From contig NZ_WXYN01000002.1 of NCBI RefSeq assembly GCF_016881065.1, positions 33,665-97,664 on the forward strand: a stretch of 64,000 nucleotides of DNA. The letters run 5' to 3'. Below, in pieces: positions 1 through 9,466 of this stretch. How positions within the stretch are numbered: position 1 is the stretch's first letter; each line of letters begins with the position of its first letter. The DNA comes from Planococcus soli. Lineage in GTDB: Bacteria > Bacillota > Bacilli > Bacillales_A > Planococcaceae. The notes beneath the pieces are model-generated. The model searched no databases and was not told the DNA's origin. It saw only the letters and a program-made list of their open reading frames with translations. Position numbers and translations under genes: made by a program.

Positions 1-2371
1 ACTAAGAAATGCCATCGAAACCACGAAGATCCCGAAAGAGATAAAACAGGAAATTGTCGATTCTTTTGAAAAATTGGGGAGCGAGTTAACCTATGCGGTC
101 CGGTCGAGTGCGACGGCAGAGGATTTGCCGACGGCGTCATTTGCAGGACAGCAAGATTCGTTTTTAAATATCCAAGGTAAAAAGCAGCTCTTGAAGCACA
201 TCAGTAAATGTTGGGCTTCCTTGTTCACGGAGCGGGCAGTAGTGTATCGCATCCAAAATGGTTTTGATCACCGGAAGGTCCTTTTGTCGGTCATCATCCA
301 ACAAATGGTTTTTCCGGTTGCATCCGGGATATTGTTCACCGCAGATCCTGTTACGTCCAATCGCAAAATGGTGTCGATTGATGCGAGTTTCGGATTAGGT
401 GAAGCACTCGTCTCAGGCATTGTGTCTGCCGATAATTACAAAGTTAAGGAAGGGCAGATCATTCAGAAAACAGTTTCTCTGAAGAAAGTTGCCGTTTATC
501 CATTAAGCAGAGGAGGAACGGAACAAAGGGAAATCCCTCTTGAATTACAGGAACAACAAGTGTTATCGGGTGAACAGGTATTGGCGCTAGAAGGCTTAGG
601 CCGTCAAATAGAAAAGCATTTCGGAACACCGCAGGACATCGAATGGTGTCTGGTGGATGAAGCAATCTATATTGTGCAAAGCCGGCCAATCACTACATTG
701 TTCCCTTTGCCAGAAAAAAGTGATGGTCAGTATCGCATTTACTTATCCATTGGACACCAACAGATGATGACTGACCCGATCAATCCACTTGGTATGTCAT
801 TTTTCGAATTTCTCGCCGATTATAATATAGAGAGGGCCGGTGGACGGCTATTCATGGATTTGTCACCTGAGCTTGCTTCGGTTACTGGACGGATATTTAT
901 GTTGGCATCTCTTGGAAGCAACGATCCTCTGATGAAAGATGCGTTGGCTAATTTCATGAAGCGTAAACCACGGCTCCCAAATGGAAAGCGCATTTATAAA
1001 TTTGGATCAGAGCCATTTACTTGGGGCTTTCCTGTGGAACTGCTAAAATTGTATCGGAAAAATGACCGCAGGCTGACCAACCAGCTGATCAATTTAAGCG
1101 AAGCTTCCATCCGGTCGTTGGAATGGCGTATACAAACTGTCTCAAGAGATGGATTGTTCGAGTTTATTAAAGAGGATCATAAACAATTAAAAAAAGAAAT
1201 TTATAATCAGGAAAGCTTTGGCATAATTATGGTCGGCATCTTTGCAGTATACTGGCTCAACAACTACATGGAAAAATGGCTGGGTGAAAAGAAGGCGGCA
1301 GACATCCTCAGCCAGTCGGTGGCCCGTAACGTGACGTCCGAAATGGGGCTTGAGCTTCTCGATGTAACGGATGTGGTGCGAGACTATCCCGAGGTGCAAG
1401 CCTATTTTGAGAACCCTCGGAAAGCAACGTTTTTCGAAGATCTGGAAAAAATGCACGGTGGCAAGGCGGTCAGCACAGCACTGAGACAATACCTCGAGAA
1501 ATATGGCATGCGTTGTGCTGGTGAAATCGACATTACAAAAATACGGTGGAGCGAAGACCCGACAATCCTGGCTCCTGTCATCTTGGGCAATATCAAAAAC
1601 TTCGAGCCTCATGCGCGCGCTGCCAAAGTTGCAGAAGGCAAAAGAAAAGCAAAGCAGAAAGAACAGGAGTTGTTGGAACGGTTGGCCAAGTTGCCTGGAG
1701 GCAAGAGGAAGGTTAAAAAGACCAAGCAAATGATCAGCATACTGCAAAATTTTCTTGGGTACCGGGAATATCCGAAATTCGCTTTTATCAAACGCTATTT
1801 TCTATATAAGCAGGCTTTGATGAAAGAAGCTGTTTTTCTGCATGAAAAAGGGGAAATCCAAGCGCCCGAGGATGTGTATTATTTATCATTTAATGAATTT
1901 AGAGATGCTGTCAACGGCAAAAGTGTAGACCGCCAGATGATTGAAGAGCGGAAAGCGGCCTACCGCTATTACGAGAAACTAAAGGTGCCGAGACTGATGA
2001 CCTCAGAAGGTGAAGAAATCTTCGGAAACTATCAAAACGATAAGTTGCCAATCGGCGCGTTTCCAGGTATTGCGGTTTCTGCCGGCGTCATTGAAGGACG
2101 GGCGAGGGTCGTCCTGAAGATGGAGAATGCTCACATCGAACCTGGGGATATACTCATAACGGCTTTCACAGACCCGAGTTGGACCCCGCTATTCGTCTCG
2201 CTGTCGGGTTTGGTAACAGAAGTCGGAGGGCTGATGACACACGGAGCGGTTATTGCACGGGAATATGGCCTGCCGGCTGTGGTCGGAGTGGTTAACGCGA
2301 CAACTGTCATTAAAGACGGACAGAAAATTCGCATCAATGGCTCTGAAGGTTATGTGGAAGTGCTGGATTAG
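1..2371 (+). CDS. rph: Rifampicin phosphotransferase / PEP synthase-like enzyme, 5' end cut by window
   Basis: The reading frame is open from base 2 with no stop, so the real start lies left of the window; the TTG at 74 is internal. The N-terminal ATP-grasp (PEP/pyruvate-binding) domain begins in the visible AVRSSATAEDLP motif. A middle domain begins near GHQQMMTDPINPLG (about 250 residues after the TTG), which I recall as typical of rifampicin phosphotransferases rather than true PEP synthases. The C-terminal swivelling domain carries the phosphorylated histidine in LMTHGAVIAREYG (codon 2240-2242). Rph transfers the beta-phosphate of ATP to rifampicin through this His and inactivates the drug. 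About 770 to 790 residues are visible, against about 865 for full Rph. A general PEP-utilising enzyme remains possible. No obvious operon partner is present. Confidence 0.85.
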   Translation, partial: LRNAIETTKIPKEIKQEIVDSFEKLGSELTYAVRSSATAEDLPTASFAGQQDSFLNIQGKKQLLKHISKCWASLFTERAVVYRIQNGFDHRKVLLSVIIQQMVFPVASGILFTADPVTSNRKMVSIDASFGLGEALVSGIVSADNYKVKEGQIIQKTVSLKKVAVYPLSRGGTEQREIPLELQEQQVLSGEQVLALEGLGRQIEKHFGTPQDIEWCLVDEAIYIVQSRPITTLFPLPEKSDGQYRIYLSIGHQQMMTDPINPLGMSFFEFLADYNIERAGGRLFMDLSPELASVTGRIFMLASLGSNDPLMKDALANFMKRKPRLPNGKRIYKFGSEPFTWGFPVELLKLYRKNDRRLTNQLINLSEASIRSLEWRIQTVSRDGLFEFIKEDHKQLKKEIYNQESFGIIMVGIFAVYWLNNYMEKWLGEKKAADILSQSVARNVTSEMGLELLDVTDVVRDYPEVQAYFENPRKATFFEDLEKMHGGKAVSTALRQYLEKYGMRCAGEIDITKIRWSEDPTILAPVILGNIKNFEPHARAAKVAEGKRKAKQKEQELLERLAKLPGGKRKVKKTKQMISILQNFLGYREYPKFAFIKRYFLYKQALMKEAVFLHEKGEIQAPEDVYYLSFNEFRDAVNGKSVDRQMIEERKAAYRYYEKLKVPRLMTSEGEEIFGNYQNDKLPIGAFPGIAVSAGVIEGRARVVLKMENAHIEPGDILITAFTDPSWTPLFVSLSGLVTEVGGLMTHGAVIAREYGLPAVVGVVNATTVIKDGQKIRINGSEGYVEVLD

Positions 2372-2803
2372 CAATTCCAAAATACAAGTTTTGGGACATG
2401 ATGAGAACTTCGATTTGCTTAAATTTCAGTAAATTTAAGAAATGAAGAAAAAATTATAATACCTTAAGATGGGAAAAAGACTACGTTGATACATTCATCT
2501 CTATAATCACAAACGCATTAAATAAAAAAAGGCTGGCATTCGTCCAATGCGACACCGGGCCATACCAGCCAATTAATTGCATAAATGAAACTCTAACTTT
2601 AAGGAGTCACTACCAAATCTTTTCTCTTTTTTTGATACCTATTAGAGTAAGTCTACATAGCATAGCAGCCAAATTTTGAAAAGGATCCCAAAAAGTTATC
2701 AAGGCAGAAAAATCTTCTGTCCTGATAGCTTTTTCGTTTTTGAAAAGAGGACTATCAGAATATTTAGAGAATAGAAAGGGGACATGGCGAAAGGGGTGGC
2801 GAG
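2372..2803. other. Intergenic stretch with one hairpin, no gene seen
   Basis: This 432-base AT-rich gap separates the rph and cls genes. I see no convincing coding frame; the open frames on the minus strand lack a ribosome site and any family resemblance. It contains an A-flanked stem-loop at 2531-2570. The promoter for cls presumably lies in its last 100 bases. Confidence 0.6.
2524..2572 (-). terminator. Possible intrinsic terminator (minus-strand orientation)
   Basis: GGCTGGCAT (2531-2539) pairs with ATACCAGCC (2562-2570) with one G-U pair. A run of seven A lies left of the stem, giving a U-tract only if read leftward. No leftward gene ends here, so it may be a leftover or merely a hairpin. 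Confidence 0.35.
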
Positions 2804-4265
2804 ATGGATTGGTCAATCTTTTGGAGCTGGGTGCTCAACGGTGTAATCCTCTTGAATATGGTGCTGGCTGTAGTGGTTATTTTTAATGAACGGCGAGATC
2901 CGGGGGCTTCCTGGGCATGGCTGCTGATTTTATTTTTCTTGCCGGTCATTGGCTTTATCGTTTATCTGTTTTTCGGCAGGCTTTTAAAGGATAAGAACTT
3001 TTATGATTTAAGCGAGGAAGAGCAGTCTTACCACGCCCGTCAGATGTCAGATTGGTTCTCAAATTGAACGCATAAAAAGCGGCGCAGCTGAATACGATGA
3101 TGAGCTGCTAAAAAAGCATAAACAGCTGTTGATCATGAATTTGCAGTCTTCACGGTCGCAAATAAGTTTTTACAATGAAATGGATGTCCTTTCCGAAGGT
3201 GTGCAAAAGTTCGATACGATGATTGCGGACATTGGAAGAGCACAGGAAGAAGTTAATATCCAGTATTACATCATCAAGCGGGACGCTCTTGGTAAGCGGC
3301 TGCTCGATGCTTTGCTGGAAAGGGCAAAAGCGGGGATCAAAATTCGTCTTCTCTATGATGGCTTTGGTTCCAGAAGTTTGAAAAGAATTGATTTTAAGGA
3401 ATTGATCGAACACGGGGGCAAAGTGCAGATTTTTTTCCCGTCGTCTTTTGGATTTATAAATTTTCGTGTCAATAACCGCAATCATCGAAAAGTCTGCATC
3501 ATCGATGGCAAAGTCGGTTATATCGGTGGATTTAATGTTGGCACCGAGTACTTGGGTGAAGTGAAGAAATTTGGCTATTGGCGAGATGTCCATTTGCGCA
3601 TAGAAGGGGACGTGGTCCAACACATCCAGGAGCGATTTATTTTGGATTGGAATTATTCCAATCAACAGAAGAATCGGGATGATCTATTTTGTTTTCCACA
3701 GCATGATGTAAAAAGCCTATCCCCAATGCAGATCATCACGAGCGGCCCGAATTCCCATACGGAACATTTAAAAAACATGATGATCAAGATGATTTTATCA
3801 GCGGAGCGTGAAGTTTTTATCCAGACCCCGTACTTCATACCGGATAAAAGTTTTATGGACGCCTGCAAAATGGCGTTGCTGAGCGGAGTGAAAATGCATA
3901 TTATGATCCCTGGAAAACCGGATCATTTATTTGTCATGTGGGGATCCTGGTCGTTTCTTGGCGAACTGCTCGATTACGGTGCAGATGTCTATTTATATGA
4001 CCGCGGGTTTCTGCACTCCAAAACGCTGACCATTGACAGCGAAATTTCAACCGTGGGCACGACCAATCTGGACGCTAGAAGCTTTCGCTTGAATTTCGAA
4101 ATTAATGCGCTGGTATTTAACCGCATGGTCGCGCTTGAACTGGAGTCATTGTTTGAGTCGGACACTGCAAGCTGCCGCAAGTTGACGAAAGAGCTATATG
4201 CCCAGCGTAATTGGACTATTAAATTCCGTGAAGGTGTGTCGCGTTTGTTGAGTCCGATTTTATGA
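2804..4265 (+). pseudogene. cls: Cardiolipin synthase, split by one frameshift
   Basis: Two open frames together make one normal-length (about 487 residue) cardiolipin synthase. The first (2804-3067) holds two membrane helices and the PLDc_N segment (ERRDPGASWAWLL). The second continues in another frame from about 3060 (QIERIKSGAAEYDD...) to 4265. It carries both HKD phospholipase D motifs: HRKVCIIDGKVGYIGG (His codon 3483) and HSKTLTIDSEISTVGTTNLD (His codon 4014). The enzyme joins two phosphatidylglycerol molecules into cardiolipin at the membrane. The frames join if one base is removed around 3050-3060 (TTCTCAAATTGAACG), so an extra base is present. Shine-Dalgarno AAAGGGG precedes the ATG at 2804. 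It may be a real mutation or a sequence error; reinitiation at 3129 would give a protein lacking its membrane anchor. Confidence 0.9.
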
Positions 4266-4403
4266 AAAAATTTGAAATACATGGAATAGGCGTAAATTGC
4301 TTTCAATGAACTCTTCAAAAAACTATTTAGATACTTGCAGGTTTTTTTTGGAATTACACGAATTAGGTAGATGGTAATTCTAATTCAGATTGGAGGAATA
4401 TCA

Positions 4404-4829
4404 ATGACATTAAAAGCAAAAGAGATTTACGTCAATTTACCTGTAAAAAATTTGGACAAATCAGTGGAATTTTTTACAAAGCTTGGATTTGAGTTTCACC
4501 CAGAAATGACGGATGAAAATGCCACGTGTATGATTGTCGGTGAAAATATTTTCGTTATGCTGTTGATTGAACCCTTCTTTAAAACTTTTACCAAAAAAGA
4601 GCTTGCAGATTCGACGAAAAATACAGAAGTAATTGTGGCACTTTCCGCCGATAACCGTCAAAGCGTTGACGACATTGTCAACAAAGCATTAAAAGCTGGC
4701 GGTACAGCATCGAATGATGTGATGGATGATGAGTATATGTATGCTTGGAGTTTTCAGGACCTTGATGGCCATTTGTGGGAAGTTATTGCCATGTCAGAAA
4801 GCAACGATTTAAATAAGAGCGAAGCGTAA
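4404..4829 (+). CDS. VOC family (glyoxalase/bleomycin-resistance fold) protein
   Basis: A 141-residue protein with the beta-alpha-beta-beta-beta pattern of the vicinal oxygen chelate fold. It opens with a strand (AKEIYVNLPVKNLDKSVEFF) and closes with the metal-site segment DLDGHLWEVIAM, whose Glu is a usual ligand. The ATG at 4404 is chosen over the in-frame upstream start at 4371 because TTGGAGGA lies 8 bases before it. Members include glyoxalases, dioxygenases and drug-binding proteins; the substrate cannot be told from sequence. A second, only distantly similar VOC gene lies at 63151. It is a single-gene unit closed by a strong terminator. Confidence 0.88.
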   Translation: MTLKAKEIYVNLPVKNLDKSVEFFTKLGFEFHPEMTDENATCMIVGENIFVMLLIEPFFKTFTKKELADSTKNTEVIVALSADNRQSVDDIVNKALKAGGTASNDVMDDEYMYAWSFQDLDGHLWEVIAMSESNDLNKSEA

Positions 4830-4836
4830 AAAAGGA

Positions 4837-4872
4837 AAGCATTTAGGAGAAAAAACCCTAAATGCTTTTATA
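4837..4872 (+). terminator. Intrinsic terminator after VOC gene
   Basis: AAGCATTTAGG (4837-4847) and CCTAAATGCTT (4857-4867) form a perfect 11-bp stem followed by TTTATAT. Confidence 0.85.
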
Positions 4873-4957
4873 TATTTAATCAATGGTGATTATTGCATTT
4901 GAAGTTGTCAGTAAAAAATATTGTTAGTTCAACATCTACAAAAAGAGGTGAAAACAT

Positions 4958-5824
4958 ATGGAGCGAAAGATCGAGACATTTTCGTGGGAAGGCATGTCAA
5001 TTGAATATTCGGTAGTAGGAAAGGGAGAACCGATATTTGTCATGCATGGTGGACATTCAAATTGCCATGAAGAAATGGGCTATAAGGGGCTAGTGGACAA
5101 CGGCTTTTCAATAATTACTCCTTCAAGAGCAGGTTATGGAGGGACTTCAAAAGAAGTAGGGAAAAGTCTTTCAACCGCTTGCGAATGTTACTGCGGTTTA
5201 ATGAGGCATTTAAACATCGAGAAAGTCCACCTGCTCGCCATTTCTGCCGGTGGACCCAGTGGGATTTATTTTGCTGCACATTATCCAAAGCTCGTTAAAA
5301 CTTTAACTTTACAATCCGCAGTGACAAAAAGGTGGATTCAGCCAAAAGATAAAGAATACATCGCAGCCAAAATCATATTTCAACCTTTTAGTGAAAAAGT
5401 CACCTGGACTTTCATTTCTGCCCTAGGCAATAGATTCCCGCAATTTGTTTTTCGCCAAATGTTTTCATCGTTTAGCAATCTGATTTACAGTGAAGCAAAA
5501 GACAAAATAGCCGACAGCGATATTGAGGCTCTTCAAAAAATGAACAATCGCCAGCGATCAGGTTCTGGCTTTATGGTGGACCTGACCCATATAAAAGAGT
5601 TAACAATTACAGATTTACAAACAGTAACGTGCCCTACTCTAATTATGCATAGTAAACATGACGCAGCTGTGTCTCTCGAACATCCTTATCATGCACATCA
5701 ACACATTCCTCTTTCCGAACTTTGTCTATTAGAGTCATGGGGGCATTTAATTTGGCTTGGAAATACTGCGAATAAATCCGAAGAAAAGACCGTTCAATTT
5801 TTGAAATTGAATCATCTTTCTTAA
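4958..5824 (+). CDS. Alpha/beta hydrolase
   Basis: A 288-residue alpha/beta-hydrolase-fold protein preceded by AAAGAGGTG. The oxyanion-region strand is FVMHGGHS, the nucleophile elbow LLAISAGGPSG (Ser in A-I-S-A-G, a variant of G-x-S-x-G), the acid is probably Asp in MHSKHDAAV, and the catalytic His is in SWGHLIWLG near the end. The triad is therefore complete. No signal peptide is seen, so it is cytoplasmic. Substrate unknown (ester, lactone or C-C bond). No partner gene; it stands alone between AT-rich gaps. Confidence 0.85.
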   Translation: MERKIETFSWEGMSIEYSVVGKGEPIFVMHGGHSNCHEEMGYKGLVDNGFSIITPSRAGYGGTSKEVGKSLSTACECYCGLMRHLNIEKVHLLAISAGGPSGIYFAAHYPKLVKTLTLQSAVTKRWIQPKDKEYIAAKIIFQPFSEKVTWTFISALGNRFPQFVFRQMFSSFSNLIYSEAKDKIADSDIEALQKMNNRQRSGSGFMVDLTHIKELTITDLQTVTCPTLIMHSKHDAAVSLEHPYHAHQHIPLSELCLLESWGHLIWLGNTANKSEEKTVQFLKLNHLS

Positions 5825-6019
5825 GATTCGCTGCCATCAACTAATAATAATGTCTGAAAATTTTGTTTTCCATAGCGATAAATGGATAATTTTGTTATGG
5901 TTAATAGGAGGATATTGGATATAAAGCTTAGTATAATGTCGATGTTTTCATTTTTTTTACCAGGGATATAAGTTATTTCACAAATAGTGAAGTCTAGCTA
6001 ATAGATAAGGTGTTTTTAC

Positions 6020-6337
6020 ATGGAGACGGCAATTGAAATTTCACTAATTGTGCTGCCTATAGCAATAGTAGGAGGAATTGCATTATTTGTGATTAAGAGG
6101 CTTAAAAATAAACAGTTAAGAGGTACACTGGGGAAGAAAAAATCAAAAAATGCTCAAAGTTTATTGGATAGCTTAATACCACTCGGCATGCTTTTTGGTT
6201 CCGCTATCGGTTTGGTTTTCAGCAACTTTTTTCAAATTACTGTAGGAACTGCAATAAGCCTGGGTGCCGGAATAGGTTTGCTACTTGGTTATATTGCTTA
6301 TGAGATATATAGCAGGCAGGAAGAAAAGGACAAATAA
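6020..6337 (+). CDS. Small membrane protein, unknown function
   Basis: A 105-residue protein with an N-terminal helix (residues 7-25), a basic cytoplasmic loop (KRLKNKQLRGTLGKKKSK), then two glycine-rich membrane helices (about 52-70 and 74-95) and a charged tail. No family recognised. Start ATG follows AAGGTG about 8 bases upstream. Function not inferred. Confidence 0.7.
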   Translation: METAIEISLIVLPIAIVGGIALFVIKRLKNKQLRGTLGKKKSKNAQSLLDSLIPLGMLFGSAIGLVFSNFFQITVGTAISLGAGIGLLLGYIAYEIYSRQEEKDK

Positions 6338-6428
6338 GTGTTATCAACTTCTTTTAATAAAAAGCTAATAGAAATTTAAGTATAGAGTCAAAAGTTGTTT
6401 TCCAAAAAAGTACAATGGAGGAACAACA

Positions 6429-6629
6429 ATGCTCAAATTCTTAAAAAGAGTTTTTTTAGAAAGATGGGAATTGGTCCATACCACTACGAGTTTAGATCAA
6501 CATTTCGCCATGTTAGAAAAACTTAGAAGCAACGGTATTGATTACAAAACATCGGGATTGAATTTTGGCGGTGGATACGGTGGAGCTAGTGGATATAGTA
6601 CCGTTTATCACATTTATACACGAAAATGA
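6429..6629 (+). CDS. Small soluble protein, unknown function
   Basis: A 66-residue protein with an excellent ribosome site (TGGAGGA) before ATG 6429. It has an amphipathic N-terminus (MLKFLKRVFLERWELV), a segment on shared sequence features of small 'pick one from two chains' ligand-binding proteins (LEKLRSNGIDYKT), and a glycine-rich loop (FGGGYGGASGYS) before a final strand (VYHIYTRK). Similar short proteins occur in Bacillales, but I know no function. The tail-to-tail neighbour is the broken hydrolase at 6651. Confidence 0.65.
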   Translation: MLKFLKRVFLERWELVHTTTSLDQHFAMLEKLRSNGIDYKTSGLNFGGGYGGASGYSTVYHIYTRK

Positions 6630-6650
6630 ATATGCTAATGGGGAGAATTT

Positions 6651-7390
6651 TTAACAATGGGGATTTAGCCAGTCTCTTAAAGTGCGATTAAAAAGCTGTG
6701 CTTTTTGGACTGGCCAGGCATGTTGAGCATCAGGGATTAATCTTCCAACTGCACTTGGCAGGAACTGCGGAGCTGTTTCAACAGATTCTAGAATGCCGCG
6801 AGATTCTTGATCGCCAGCGACTAATAGACAGGGACAATCAATGTTTGCATACGACTCATCAAGACGAAATTGCATGATTTCCTGCCAAATCGTTTCATAG
6901 GTATCCCGAGTCAGAAACTGGTAGTTCGTTATAAAAACCGGTATTTTGTCCTGAGGCAAATGGTAGTAATCATGTGCTAACTTTTTGAGATATCGTTCAT
7001 CTTGTATTCCTCGCTGAACTATACGGGATTGCATTTTTAACAAAAATTGAAATCGCATAGGTTTTACGGTAATGCCGCTTATGAATGCACTAATAATTTT
7101 TTAGGGTATCGTTTAGCTAATTCTAAAGCAACGTGCCCACCCAACGAAATTCCCACAACATGAACCGATCGATTTCCGATCACCTGATGTGCAATCAAAT
7201 CGGTCGCATCCGCTAAACCAGTCCATGGAGTTGATCTGCTTTTTCCGTGTCCAGGCAAATCCACCAGAACAAGTTGATAATCCGAAAAGGCTGGTTCCTG
7301 CTGCCACCACATCCAACTACTCGCACCAATCCCATGAATAAAGAGGATGGATTGATTTCCTTTAGATTCAGTTTCTACAAAATTAAGCAT
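6651..7390 (-). pseudogene. Alpha/beta hydrolase broken by a one-base deletion in an A-run
   Basis: Two minus-strand frames together form one alpha/beta hydrolase of about 247 residues. The 5' part (7390 down to 7079) has the oxyanion motif LFIHGIGASSWMW, LPGHGKS and the nucleophile elbow VVGISLGGHVALELAKRYPKK. The 3' part (to 6651) has the acid region LLVAGDQES and catalytic His in PDAQHAWPVQ. The frames join if the coding strand's run of six A (plus-strand T-run 7097-7102) had seven, giving KRYPKKIISAFISG. The ribosome site GGGGATTGG precedes ATG 7390. The sequence is otherwise undamaged, so the lesion is recent or a homopolymer error. Confidence 0.85.
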
Positions 7391-7594
7391 ATTTCCAATC
7401 CCCCTATACTGCGATTAAAGGATATCCCGTGAAAGGCAATTCTATCTAAAGGGAAAGCTGTTGAAATATTCGCCTATATTTTATCATATATATAAGTAGA
7501 ACTTTTTATTTAAGCACTCTTGACAGCTGTATTCATAGCGGGATTGCGATTCTAGTTTTGCTTAATACAATTACCAATTGAGATGGGGCACACA

Positions 7595-7957
7595 ATGACA
7601 AATGGAATCGACTTTTATCTTGCTAATTCAAGTAAAGAAGCAGCTATTTCTGAAAAACACGTGAAGTTTGATGAAGACCTTCACCACTATTTATTGACCC
7701 GGGAAGGTTATCCAGCGAAAAGATATAGCCTCCTATTAAACCTGGATCAATATAATGATCGATTGTTTTCACCTAATGAAATACGTGAGTTAATTCTAAT
7801 TTGTGAAAGGCTTTTAAATGAATATAGCTTGAAAACAAAGAAACGATGGGAAACAGATAACTTCACCTGGAGAATAAATATACTCGCTGAAAATCTTAAA
7901 ACGCTTTGCTTACTCGCATTAGAGGAAAATAAAAAAATATTTGCTGCAGGGGATTGA
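7595..7957 (+). CDS. Uncharacterised small protein
   Basis: A 120-residue soluble, charged, mostly helical protein (for example PNEIRELILICERLLNEY and WRINILAENLKTLCLLALEE). It may be read from ATG 7583 or 7595; the latter follows GATGGGG at normal distance and is preferred. No family recognised and no partner gene. Some helical antitoxin or immunity-like proteins look like this, but nothing here supports that role. Confidence 0.6.
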   Translation: MTNGIDFYLANSSKEAAISEKHVKFDEDLHHYLLTREGYPAKRYSLLLNLDQYNDRLFSPNEIRELILICERLLNEYSLKTKKRWETDNFTWRINILAENLKTLCLLALEENKKIFAAGD

Positions 7958-8150
7958 AATTGGGAATTAAAATTTCTCCTATCAAGTAGTACATAGTTAC
8001 TAATTTTCAATTTTAGGTGACTCGAAATTTTCCAAAGTATTCTCGTTGCCCTGACTTTCCCACAGTTGCCCACAATTTTGAAAGCAAAATTGATATAAGG
8101 TAACTAATAAATTTAGTGCACGTCTAAATTTGTGCTGGGAGGGGAAAGTA

Positions 8151-8642
8151 TTGAAGTCTAAAACTTTGTATTTAAGCAGTATTATTATTTTGTTGCTGGC
8201 TGGTTGTTTTCAAGGGAATCAAGTGATCGAAAATGATAATAGGAATTCTATAGAAAATGCTGATTATGTGTCACAAAAACCACCGCATCTAAAAATTAGA
8301 ATAAATGAAGAGGAGTTTTCTGCCGGTTTAAGTGGTTATGAGTGGAGCTACTTTGATCAAGAAAAAAATATGATGGCTACTGTTCAAACAGAATCGATCT
8401 CACCTTTTGATTTAGTCGGTAATCGGGAGGCACCTGCGGTAAATTCAGAAACATCCATTCAGTTTAGATTTGAAGAAGAACCGCTTTTTTATCAAGTCAA
8501 TATTTGGGATGCTAAGAATACTAGAGAAGCTTCTTCCAACATAGTTGCTCTAGAGGGGCAAAGCGGAAGAACAATCTATGAAGTAACTGCAACTTGGGAA
8601 CAAGGAACTGGCCATTATTTTTTCCCGCTAACTTTAGAATAA
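8151..8642 (+). CDS. Putative lipoprotein
   Basis: A 163-residue exported protein starting at TTG 8151, which sits 5 bases after GGAGGGGAAA. The signal peptide (KSKTLYLSSIIILLL) ends in a lipobox LLAGC, giving a lipid-anchored cysteine around residue 18. The mature part is acidic and beta-rich, with no recognised domain (PHLKIRINEEEFSAGLSGYEWSY). The pattern resembles small Bacillus surface lipoproteins of unknown role. Confidence 0.75.
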   Translation: MKSKTLYLSSIIILLLAGCFQGNQVIENDNRNSIENADYVSQKPPHLKIRINEEEFSAGLSGYEWSYFDQEKNMMATVQTESISPFDLVGNREAPAVNSETSIQFRFEEEPLFYQVNIWDAKNTREASSNIVALEGQSGRTIYEVTATWEQGTGHYFFPLTLE

Positions 8643-8665
8643 TACATCTCTTTTATACGCAAATC

Positions 8666-9016
8666 CTATCCATATAAAAGCAGCTCTTTTTCAGACTTGA
8701 AAATTTCGTTCCACTTCATCGACTCGCCCTTTTCGTTGTCCTCATACAATAGTTGATAGGCATCCATCAAAATTCTTTTTTTCACTAAGAATGCAGAAGG
8801 TATGCTCCGGGGTTTTTCTCGATACATCGTAAAGTGGACAGCAAAATTCCGCCTGGCTTCTTCTAATGAGTAATCACCATTTGGACCTCCATCCATTGTT
8901 TCAGGAGTCTGCTCACTGTAACCCGAATCCTGCCAATCGCACAAAAAGCAGATTTCGTCGTAAGATCTTCTATTTAAAGTAGGATAGCCGCAGCACGGAC
9001 ATTTTTCTCTATTCAT
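8666..9016 (-). CDS. CPCC family cysteine-rich protein
   Basis: A 116-residue protein beginning MNREKCPCCGYPTLNRRSYDEICFLCDWQDSG, which is the Cys_rich_CPCC family: a CPCCG knuckle followed by ICxxCxW, likely holding one zinc. The second half is helical and without cysteines. AAAGGAG lies before the ATG (9016). The family often occurs as a single gene, sometimes beside contact-toxin immunity genes; no toxin is visible here, so its role stays open. Confidence 0.8.
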   Translation of the reverse strand: MNREKCPCCGYPTLNRRSYDEICFLCDWQDSGYSEQTPETMDGGPNGDYSLEEARRNFAVHFTMYREKPRSIPSAFLVKKRILMDAYQLLYEDNEKGESMKWNEIFKSEKELLLYG

Positions 9017-9287
9017 TTATAAGCTCCTTTGCAGATAAAAGTATTTTAATTGTATTTATAAAAAAGTAAAAAATGGACTTTGTCTTAGTCGCACTCACAA
9101 GCTTTTATAATAACAAAAGGGAATATCAGATTCCAAAACTAAATAACTTGGCAATAAACTGAAGTTATCGATGAGTCTAAGGCATTTTATCACTCTATAT
9201 CGAGACATATACGCAGAGCATAAAATTCGATAGAAGAAAGCAAAAACTAGGTAGTTATCAGTCAGTGTTAGTTAGGAGGAACTGCCA
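9017..9287. other. Divergent intergenic region
   Basis: About 270 bases of AT-rich sequence between the leftward CPCC gene and the rightward 27-residue peptide gene. It presumably holds both promoters; I could not assign either with confidence. Confidence 0.4.
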
Positions 9288-9371
9288 ATGAAAAGAAAGG
9301 CTAAGTACATTTTAATTTTTATATCTGGATTGGTTGTATATTTTGGATTCTCGATTCTTCTGTCGCTTTAA
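9288..9371 (+). CDS. 27-residue single-helix membrane peptide
   Basis: ATG 9288 follows TTAGGAGGAACTGCCA, one of the best ribosome sites in the window. The product, MKRKAKYILIFISGLVVYFG plus FSILLSL, is a basic tail followed by one membrane helix. Size, charge order and ribosome site support a real small protein; the role is unknown. It ends before a bidirectional hairpin shared with uspA. Confidence 0.55.
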   Translation: MKRKAKYILIFISGLVVYFGFSILLSL

Positions 9372-9416
9372 CTGGACTAGCTGATAAATCCAAGTCTGAT
9401 GCAAAATCAGAAAAGT

Positions 9417-9446
9417 CCGGTTAGCTCGGTAGGCAAGCTAACCAGA
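9417..9446. terminator. Hairpin between convergent genes
   Basis: GGTTAGCT (9419-9426) pairs with AGCTAACC (9436-9443), extendable by a G-U pair. The U-tract is poor rightward and moderate leftward (GGACTTTTCTG), so it probably ends the leftward uspA gene. Confidence 0.55.
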
Positions 9447-9466
9447 CATTGTTAAAAATTTTACAT

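Noticed and set aside
1187-1747. 186-residue open frame on the minus strand inside rph
   Set aside because: It lies entirely antisense to a conserved enzyme gene, lacks a ribosome site and resembles no family.
3040-3130. Programmed frameshift in cls
   Set aside because: No recognised slippery sequence or downstream structure, and cardiolipin synthases are not known to use recoding; a simple one-base insertion explains it.
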